NCBI GenBank assembly: GCA_009779295.1
Contig: WREN01000007.1
Location: 1-18,872, forward strand
Length of the DNA stretch: 18,872 bases
From: Oscillospiraceae bacterium
Lineage (GTDB): Bacteria > Bacillota > Clostridia > Oscillospirales > CAG-272
Direction of reading: 5' to 3'
A model generated the notes under the pieces. It was not told the DNA's origin and made no database searches. It was given only the letters and a program-made list of their open reading frames with translations. The translations under genes were made by a program, and so were the position numbers. The first letter of the stretch is position 1, and every line of letters begins with the position of its first letter. Below, in pieces: positions 13,817-18,872 of this stretch.

Positions 13817-14805
13817 AAGTATTAATAGGGATGAGCGGCGGCATAGACAGTACCTACGCCGCTCATTTATTGCGCTATGCGGGTCACGATGTTGAAGGCG
13901 CCGTACTTGTGATGAGCGGTCACACGAACATCGAAGCGGCTGAAATATCAGCGCGTCAGGTCGGAATTAAACTAAATGTTATCAACTGCGAGAAAAAATT
14001 TGACGAGTTCGTTATTAACAATCTTATCGACGAATACTCCGCGGGTAAAACTCCGAATCCGTGCGTGATGTGTAACAGGTATGTCAAAATCGCGGCGTTG
14101 TGCGATTCCGGCTTTGATAAAATAGCTACCGGACATTATGCGCATGTCAAAAAGGCCGAAAGATACTACATCGAGCGCGCCAAAGATTCGAGTAAAGACC
14201 AAAGTTACGTTCTGTGGCAATTGACGCAGGAACAGCTTTCTAAATTGATAACGCCGCTTGCCGGGTTGGGTAAGAAAATAATTAAAGCCGACGCGGCGAA
14301 ACTCGGTTATCAATGTCTGCCGGAAAGTCAGGAGATTTGTTTCATACCGGATAAAGATTACGCCGGTTACATTGAGCGTATCCGCGGGAAGTATCCGAGC
14401 GGGAATTTTATCGATACCGCCGGAAACGTGTTAGGTACGCACAGTGGAATTATCAATTATACGATAGGTCAGCGTAAGGGATTGGGCGTTTCGATAGGTA
14501 AACCTATGTTCGTAACCAAAATCGACGCGATCGGCAATACCGTCACATTAGCGGAAGAGGAACATTTATTCACCACTCAAATGGAAGTCGGCGGATTGGT
14601 TTACCAGTATCTCAATCCGGAAAAAACGGATTTTCAAGCTGAGGTTAAAATTCGTTACGCCGCTAAACCGGTTTCGGCGCATGTGAAAATAAAAAATGAC
14701 AGAGCGTTAGTTACGTTTCAAACACCGGTTCGGGCGGTTACGCCGGGGCAAAGCGCTGTATTCTATGATGATAATAAAATATTATGCGGAGGAATTATAA
14801 ACTAA
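13813..14805 (+). CDS. mnmA: tRNA-specific 2-thiouridylase MnmA
   Basis: 330 aa, somewhat shorter than the usual 350-370. It activates the wobble uridine of tRNA-Lys, -Glu and -Gln with ATP and replaces O2 with sulfur received as persulfide. The PP-loop is 'SGGIDS' (residues 8-13; usually SGGVDS). The first active-site Cys is Cys84 in 'TPNPCVMCN' (with Cys87), and the second is Cys176 in 'ESQEICFIPD'. 'TGHYAHV', 'KDQSYVLWQLTQEQL' and 'NYTIGQRKGLGV' are standard MnmA segments, and the C-terminal barrel ends in 'VTPGQSAVFYDD'. It starts within the end of iscU (ATGA) and is followed directly by the M42 peptidase gene (TAAATG). The desulfurase-IscU-MnmA order is a known Clostridia arrangement in which the desulfurase feeds MnmA. 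Confidence 0.95.
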   Translation: MKVLIGMSGGIDSTYAAHLLRYAGHDVEGAVLVMSGHTNIEAAEISARQVGIKLNVINCEKKFDEFVINNLIDEYSAGKTPNPCVMCNRYVKIAALCDSGFDKIATGHYAHVKKAERYYIERAKDSSKDQSYVLWQLTQEQLSKLITPLAGLGKKIIKADAAKLGYQCLPESQEICFIPDKDYAGYIERIRGKYPSGNFIDTAGNVLGTHSGIINYTIGQRKGLGVSIGKPMFVTKIDAIGNTVTLAEEEHLFTTQMEVGGLVYQYLNPEKTDFQAEVKIRYAAKPVSAHVKIKNDRALVTFQTPVRAVTPGQSAVFYDDNKILCGGIIN

Positions 14806-15852
14806 ATGGAGCTAAAAGATTTAATAATCAAAATTGCGGGTATTATGTCAATATCCGGCTATGAATTCCGAGGTTTTGAGGAACTTGACAACGTCATGTA
14901 TGACGGTTTAATCGGCGGCGGATACTTCGACGAATACAAAACAAACGCTACAAGGAATCACATTTACATAAAAAAATGCGGTAAACCTAACGCGAAGAAA
15001 CTTTTAATTGATGCGCATTTCGACGAGATTGGAATGATAGTTTCAGACATAAAAGACGGCGGATTCCTGACTGTTTCGGGTATAGGCGGCATTGATATGC
15101 GTATCATGTGGGCGAGCGAAGTTGTGATATACGGGAAAGAAATTATTACCGGAATCGTCGTTTCCACGCCTCCGCATTTGCAGGGTATACCTGATGAGCG
15201 GAAATGGCACGATATTAAAGATATGCTCATCGATACAGGCTATACCAAAGAAGAATTGAGCGAAATCGTTGAAATCGGTACGCCGATCGGATTCAAACCG
15301 ATGTACGGCGAGCTGATGAACGGGCAGATAATAGGGAAGGGTTTCGACAACAAAGCCTGCGCGGCTATAGTGTTGCAAGCAGTATCTGGACTTGAAGATT
15401 TCGATTGGGACACTTATGTCCTGCTTTCGTCAAAGGAAGAAACATCAAGACTCGGCGCAAAAACAGGAGTATATTTAATCGACCCTGACGCGGCAATCGT
15501 CGTTGACGTGAATCACGCTTATACGCCAGATACTCCCAAACATGAAACTTGCAAAATGGGAGAAGGACCGTGCATTTCAATATCAATCACTACTAACCGT
15601 TCGATGACAGATTTTATTATAAATTTCGCGAAAGATAAAGAGATTCCGCTTCAAACAGTTGTAGAAATCACAGATACGGGAACGAATAACACCGCTATAA
15701 CTTACGGTCGGCAGGGAATACCTTCGGTCGTCGTAAGCCTGCCTCTTAAAAATATGCACACGGCAAGCGAAATTTTTAATATAACCGATGCGGAAGCGTT
15801 ATCAAAATTGTTGAGTGAGTTTATTAAAGGGGGATTGTCACAATGGAATTAA
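14806..15852 (+). CDS. M42 family metallopeptidase (glutamyl aminopeptidase/deblocking aminopeptidase type), first copy
   Basis: 348 aa. A cytosolic, two-metal (Zn/Co) aminopeptidase fold, expected to form large tetrahedral assemblies that trim peptides. Metal and catalytic residues can be followed: His71 in 'IDAHFDEIG', bridging Asp181 in 'GKGFDNKACA', the catalytic pair Glu211-Glu212 in 'SSKEETSRLGA', Asp234 in 'VVDVNHAY' and His318 in 'KNMHTASE'. All expected ligands are kept, so it is likely active. The ATG follows the mnmA stop without a gap. It overlaps the second M42 gene by 10 bp. The peptide preference cannot be told from the sequence. Confidence 0.92.
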   Translation: MELKDLIIKIAGIMSISGYEFRGFEELDNVMYDGLIGGGYFDEYKTNATRNHIYIKKCGKPNAKKLLIDAHFDEIGMIVSDIKDGGFLTVSGIGGIDMRIMWASEVVIYGKEIITGIVVSTPPHLQGIPDERKWHDIKDMLIDTGYTKEELSEIVEIGTPIGFKPMYGELMNGQIIGKGFDNKACAAIVLQAVSGLEDFDWDTYVLLSSKEETSRLGAKTGVYLIDPDAAIVVDVNHAYTPDTPKHETCKMGEGPCISISITTNRSMTDFIINFAKDKEIPLQTVVEITDTGTNNTAITYGRQGIPSVVVSLPLKNMHTASEIFNITDAEALSKLLSEFIKGGLSQWN

Positions 15853-16910
15853 ATTTACTAAAAGAATTGACGGCGGCGTTCGCGCCTTCCGGATGCGAGA
15901 AGAATGTTTCTGATATAATAAAACGGGAAATCGAAAGCTATTGCGACGATTTATACTATACTAAACTCGGAAGTTTGATTGCGGTTCTCAGAGGTACGGG
16001 TAATCGTTCCGTCCTTGTTTCCGCGCATATGGATGAAGTCGGTTTCATGGTTACGCACGTAGACGACGACGGTTATCTTCATTTCGGATTGATCGGCGGC
16101 ATAGACAGCCGTGTGTTGAGCGGGAGAAGAGTTATTATCGGCGAATCCGCCATGCATGGCGGTATAAAAGGCATTATCATGTCAAAGGCGGTGCATTTGC
16201 AGAGCGAAAGTGAACGGAAAGAAGTTACGCCTGTAAAAAATATGGTTATTGACATTGGCGCGAAGAACAAAGAAGAAGCCGAAAAGTACGCTCCTAAAGG
16301 TACGTTCGGCACGTTTGATTCGGAATTTGTTTTATTTGGCAAAGACAACAAAATGCTGAAAGCCAAAGCAATCGACGACCGTCTCGGTTGCGCCGTAATG
16401 TGCGATACGATTAAAAGATTGCGCAGCGAGGGAGTCAGGTATGATTATGATATATATTTTGTGTTTTCAGTGCATGAAGAAATTGGATTTCCGGGGGTCG
16501 GCGCGTCGGTGTTCGGAATAGATCCTGACCGCGCGATAGTGTTGGAAGCGACCGCTGTTGCCGATATTTTCGATGTTACTCCGAGTATGCAGGTCGCGAA
16601 AACCGGTGAAGGCGGAGTTATATCTTTTGCGGATTTGGGTACGATATATGATCGGGAATTTATTGATTTCGCGTTTGCTACAGGCAGGAAGTATAATATT
16701 AAGTGCCAGATGAAACAGTACGTTTCAGGCAGTAACGATGCGGCGCATATCCAAAGAGCAGGATTGGGAACGAAAATTATTGCTGTTTCCGCTCCTTGCA
16801 GGTATCTTCATTCAGCGTCAAATGTGATAAGTATTGAAGATTATTATTCAATTAACGATTTGATTTATTATTTGTTAAAAGATTTAAACGAAAGTATTGA
16901 CAAAATTTAA
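15843..16910 (+). CDS. M42 family metallopeptidase, second copy
   Basis: 355 aa; a diverged paralogue of the preceding gene. Ligands: His62 in 'SAHMDEVGFMV', bridging Asp178 in 'KAIDDRLGC', Glu212-Glu213 in 'SVHEEIGFPGVG' and His323 in 'CRYLHSAS'. Where the first copy has Asp234 ('VVDVN'), this one has Glu235 ('VLEATAVAD'), a known alternative in one M42 branch, so it probably has a different specificity. The ATG lies inside the 3' end of the first copy; GGGGG is 9 bp upstream. M42 enzymes of different specificity can co-assemble, and tandem paralogues suggest a mixed peptidase complex. That last point is inference. Confidence 0.92.
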   Translation: MELNLLKELTAAFAPSGCEKNVSDIIKREIESYCDDLYYTKLGSLIAVLRGTGNRSVLVSAHMDEVGFMVTHVDDDGYLHFGLIGGIDSRVLSGRRVIIGESAMHGGIKGIIMSKAVHLQSESERKEVTPVKNMVIDIGAKNKEEAEKYAPKGTFGTFDSEFVLFGKDNKMLKAKAIDDRLGCAVMCDTIKRLRSEGVRYDYDIYFVFSVHEEIGFPGVGASVFGIDPDRAIVLEATAVADIFDVTPSMQVAKTGEGGVISFADLGTIYDREFIDFAFATGRKYNIKCQMKQYVSGSNDAAHIQRAGLGTKIIAVSAPCRYLHSASNVISIEDYYSINDLIYYLLKDLNESIDKI

Positions 16911-16926
16911 AAAGAGGAGATTTTTT

Positions 16927-17757
16927 ATGAAAAAACGTATTATTTTTGCAGGCATGATTTTAGCGTTGATTTTCACATTATCATTACCTGTCATCGCGGC
17001 CGACCCGATCTTCATATACGCTTCGGAAGGCAAAAACAATGGTATGGTCCTGACCGGCGACGCGGAATCCTACACCGGAAAATATGTTTCCGGCTTTGAA
17101 GACGGGACCTACATAGATTATACGTTCACCATAACGGAACCCGGAGATTATATAATCTGGGTCAGAGTGTGGGCGGCATTCGATAACTCAAACTCACTGC
17201 TATATCACATGAACGGCAAGGCTTCGGCTAATTCTGTGACTTTTGCCGACAATATCAATACCTTTGACATGTACGACGCTCTTTGGGGAGAGCAGGACGT
17301 GATTAATCCCAACCGCCCAGCGTGGGACAATTTCTATAACCCAGATATACACAACGGCGAAGACTGGTATGGCGTATGGTACTGGATGCCGATATGTTAC
17401 CGCGGAGTCAGTGACGAAATCAGTTTCTATAAATATACGACGGATTTATTCACACTCGGTGCAGGCGATCACACGCTCACCATCTACACCCGTATATTGG
17501 AACCGGACGCGCGCTTTGATATGTTCGTAGTGACAAATGACCTGAAATATAACCCCAACGACGCAAACGGCGACCCAAAATCAGCTTGGATCGCGGCAAA
17601 TCCTGTTATTATTGAAGAACCCGCGGCTGAAGTTCAGGAACAAGCTCCAACAATCCGGCCAATTGCCGCTCAAACGTCAGACGGTATTTTGATTTTCGTT
17701 TTAATAACTATTATTTCACTTGTAGGCGCAGTTGTTCTTAAAAAGAGAAAAAACTAA
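16927..17757 (+). CDS. Exported, membrane/cell-wall-anchored carbohydrate-binding-like protein
   Basis: The ATG at 16927 follows AGAGGAGA 6 bp upstream, giving 276 aa; an earlier in-frame start at 16897 would run through this site. The N-terminal signal peptide is 'MKKRIIFAGMILALIF...' with a likely cleavage after 'VIAA'. The mature part has a beta-sandwich look: 'SYTGKYVSGFEDGTYIDYTF', 'EPGDYIIWVRVW' and 'GAGDHTLTIYTRILEPDARFDMFVVTND'. This order is typical of CBM6/CBM35-like modules that bind sugars. It then has an acidic/Pro linker and ends 'AAQTSDG', a 19-residue membrane segment, then KKRKN. This is a degenerate sorting-signal layout (QTSD in place of LPxTG), so it is held at the surface. 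It is the last gene of the operon before a terminator, and its tie to the Fe-S genes is probably only positional. Confidence 0.78.
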   Translation: MKKRIIFAGMILALIFTLSLPVIAADPIFIYASEGKNNGMVLTGDAESYTGKYVSGFEDGTYIDYTFTITEPGDYIIWVRVWAAFDNSNSLLYHMNGKASANSVTFADNINTFDMYDALWGEQDVINPNRPAWDNFYNPDIHNGEDWYGVWYWMPICYRGVSDEISFYKYTTDLFTLGAGDHTLTIYTRILEPDARFDMFVVTNDLKYNPNDANGDPKSAWIAANPVIIEEPAAEVQEQAPTIRPIAAQTSDGILIFVLITIISLVGAVVLKKRKN

Positions 17758-17784
17758 AGGTTTTTAACAAAAACATTAAAATGT

Positions 17785-17830
17785 AGGGCGGATCGACGCA
17801 TGTATGCGTTTGAAACCGCCCTTTGTTTTT
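17785..17830 (+). terminator. Branched stem terminator of the desulfurase operon
   Basis: The outer stem AGGGCGG (17785-17791) pairs with CCGCCCT (17816-17822). An inner hairpin, ACGCA (17796-17800) with TGCGT (17805-17809), sits in its loop. The T-rich tract TTGTTTTT (17823-17830) follows. It lies 27 bp after the stop codon. On the minus strand the same stem is followed by a less regular T-rich run, so it may also end the convergent lipoprotein transcript. Confidence 0.8.
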
Positions 17831-17845
17831 GAATTTTTGAACACT

Positions 17846-18244
17846 TCAATTGTCCGCTGCTAATTCTCCGATGTTTTTTAGCCCTTCACAATAATCCGTC
17901 CACCACTCAATGACTTCGGCAAGCGAAGGCTGTGTATAAAAACAGAGTACAATGGATTCAGCCGTCACTATGTATTTACTTGTTCCTGCGATGAGCGTTT
18001 CGCCGGCAGTTACTGTTAATACCTTTTCAGAATTTTCCTCGTCAAGCGCAAGCCCGAGAGCTGAAAATCCTCCGTCCGCGTTATAGTAGTCAAGAATTTT
18101 ACATCCGTCTCCAGTGTCATCTGTCGGCGGAGTGGCTGTCTGTTCGTTGGACGGCGTATTGCTGACATTCCCGCCGCAAGCCGTCAGCAGGGAAACGACG
18201 AGTAAAAATACCAATCCATATGCTAAAACTTCTTTAATGTTCAT
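17846..18244 (-). CDS. Small lipoprotein of unknown function
   Basis: The second of two in-frame ATGs (18244) is chosen because AGAGGA lies 6 bp before it but touches the first ATG at 18250. This gives 132 aa. The signal ends at a clear lipobox, LLTAC, followed by GGN and a Thr/Pro-rich linker. The rest, about 90 residues, contains 'GFSALGLALDEENSEKVLTVTAGE', 'SKYIVTAESIVLCFYTQPSLAEVIEWWTDYCEGLKN' and no domain I recognise. It should be tethered to the outer face of the membrane. It has its own promoter (18289-18317) facing away from the padR gene, so the PadR protein may control it. It is not obviously related to the broken lipoprotein gene at 3359-3772. Confidence 0.72.
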   Translation of the reverse strand: MNIKEVLAYGLVFLLVVSLLTACGGNVSNTPSNEQTATPPTDDTGDGCKILDYYNADGGFSALGLALDEENSEKVLTVTAGETLIAGTSKYIVTAESIVLCFYTQPSLAEVIEWWTDYCEGLKNIGELAADN

Positions 18245-18288
18245 TTTCATTCCTCTTCAATTTCAATTTATTACTTTTTTGTATATGT

Positions 18289-18317
18289 ATTATACAACAA
18301 AAAAGTGGAAAAATCAA
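18289..18317 (-). promoter_or_regulatory. Promoter of the small lipoprotein gene, with inverted repeat over its -10
   Basis: On the minus strand, TTGATT (18317-18312), a 17-bp spacer, then TATAAT (18294-18289). The perfect inverted repeat TTGTATA (18279-18285) / TATACAA (18291-18297) with a 5-bp spacer covers the -10, a candidate operator. Confidence 0.68.
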
Positions 18318-18377
18318 TTAAAAAGATTTAATTTTTATAAAATTTGTTCGGTTATTTGGAAAAATTTTAAAAACCTC

Positions 18378-18406
18378 TTGACAAGTATTACGTTTGACGA
18401 TATAAT
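18378..18406 (+). promoter_or_regulatory. Full-consensus promoter of the padR-DUF2812 pair
   Basis: TTGACA (18378-18383), a 17-bp spacer, then TATAAT (18401-18406). The inverted repeat TTACGTTTG (18388-18396) / CAAACGTAA (18432-18440) flanks the -10 and transcript start, consistent with autoregulation. Confidence 0.88.
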
Positions 18407-18454
18407 ATTATTACGGCAGCCGATATAACGGCAAACGTAAAGGAGTTGATATTC

Positions 18455-18763
18455 ATGCCTGAAAGTTTTGACAGGGGAGCATTGACCGAAGCGGTTTATT
18501 ACATCCTGCTATCGCTGCAACAGCCGATGCACGGTTACGCGATAATGCAAAACATCGAAAAGTTGACAGCAGGGCGCGTCATATTAGGTGCGGGAACACT
18601 TTACGGCGCAATCAACGCGCTGTTAAGCAAGCAATGGATCGCCGCCGTCGCTACGTTCAACATCAAGAAGGAGTATATCATCACGGAAATGGGGCGGCGC
18701 GTTTTCCGCGAGGAAATCGAGAGGCTCAAAGAATTGCTGCGGAACGGGGAGAGAACAGTATGA
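18455..18763 (+). CDS. PadR-family transcriptional regulator
   Basis: The ATG at 18455 follows AAAGGAG 9 bp upstream, giving 102 aa, the usual length of short PadR regulators. The winged-helix core is clear: 'TEAVYYILLSLQQPMHGYAIMQNIE', 'ILGAGTLYGAINALLSKQWI' (recognition region) and 'KKEYIITEMGRRVFREEIERLKELL' (wing and C-terminal dimerisation helix). These proteins are usually dimeric repressors that control their own operon. Its stop overlaps the next start by 4 bases (ATGA), and the next gene is a DUF2812 protein, the standard partner of this PadR subgroup. Long inverted repeats in its promoter, and over the -10 of the divergent lipoprotein gene, are possible binding sites. Confidence 0.92.
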   Translation: MPESFDRGALTEAVYYILLSLQQPMHGYAIMQNIEKLTAGRVILGAGTLYGAINALLSKQWIAAVATFNIKKEYIITEMGRRVFREEIERLKELLRNGERTV

Positions 18764-18872
18764 CGAGAACGATATTTAAATATTTCATCGACTACGAAAA
18801 AGAAGAAATCTGGCTGAATCAAATGGCTTCAATCGGGCTTGCGATGACGCATTTCGTCTTGGGATTCTACAC
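18760..18872 (+). CDS. DUF2812 domain protein, N-terminal fragment (runs off right edge)
   Basis: The ATG at 18760-18762 overlaps the padR stop (ATGA), and the frame is open to the window edge for 37 codons. The start 'MTRTIFKYFIDYEKEEIWLN' followed by 'MASIGLAMTHFVLGFY' matches the N-terminus of DUF2812 proteins. These are membrane-associated proteins of unknown function that are nearly always encoded next to a PadR regulator. Only the first part is visible, so the membrane segments expected downstream cannot be checked. Confidence 0.85.
   Translation, partial: MTRTIFKYFIDYEKEEIWLNQMASIGLAMTHFVLGFY

Noticed and set aside
16899..16904. TTGACA before the surface-protein gene as an internal promoter
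   Set aside because: No TATAAT-like hexamer lies 16-18 bp downstream; that position is the ribosome site and T run.

Overview
The window is a gene-dense bacterial stretch with no rRNA, tRNA, CRISPR or transposase. Several signals point to a Gram-positive Bacillota, most likely an anaerobic Clostridia/Oscillospiraceae-type organism: many lipoproteins with Bacillota-style lipoboxes, AGGAGG-type ribosome binding sites, TTGACA/TATAAT promoters with 17-bp spacers in AT-rich gaps, the cysteine desulfurase / IscU / MnmA cluster, an ECF S component and a PadR-DUF2812 pair. The family-level guess is weak.

Layout. (1) 1-5218, minus strand: a tightly packed run that reads leftward. It encodes a solute-binding lipoprotein, a small lipoprotein gene broken by an in-frame stop just after its lipobox cysteine, a TIM-barrel sugar isomerase/epimerase, a second paralogous solute-binding lipoprotein, and a propeller-type lipoprotein that runs off the left edge. 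No permease or ATPase is visible. (2) 5219-5338: a divergent control region in which two strong promoters lie symmetrically around a perfect 11-bp inverted repeat. (3) 5339-7010, plus strand: mtnA (5-methylthioribose-1-phosphate isomerase type) followed directly by a class II aldolase. This is the gene pair of the DHAP shunt, which salvages methylthioadenosine or 5'-deoxyadenosine sugar. (4) 7003-9737, minus strand: a lactonase-like beta-propeller protein, a GNAT acetyltransferase, and an XRE-type regulator whose promoter carries an 8-bp inverted repeat. (5) 9762-10424, plus strand: a consensus promoter and an ECF transporter S component. (6) 10421-11203, minus strand: an unrecognised cytosolic protein. 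(7) 11294-17830, plus strand: a long operon of cysteine desulfurase, an inserted nucleotidyltransferase gene, IscU-type scaffold, mnmA, two M42 peptidases and a surface-anchored carbohydrate-binding-like protein, closed by a branched terminator. (8) 17846-18872: a small lipoprotein on the minus strand, divergent from a padR-DUF2812 pair on the plus strand that runs off the right edge.

How the genes work together. The desulfurase supplies sulfur to the IscU scaffold and to MnmA, which 2-thiolates the tRNA wobble uridine. MtnA and the aldolase would convert a 5-substituted ribose-1-phosphate to DHAP plus an aldehyde. Their shared symmetric promoter region suggests co-control with the solute-binding lipoproteins, but that link is inference.

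The most notable unexplained structure is a 16-bp direct repeat (12498-12513 and 13330-13345). It brackets an AT-rich nucleotidyltransferase gene that appears to have been inserted into the 3' end of the desulfurase gene. Removing the inserted unit on paper restores a normal junction between the desulfurase gene and iscU.
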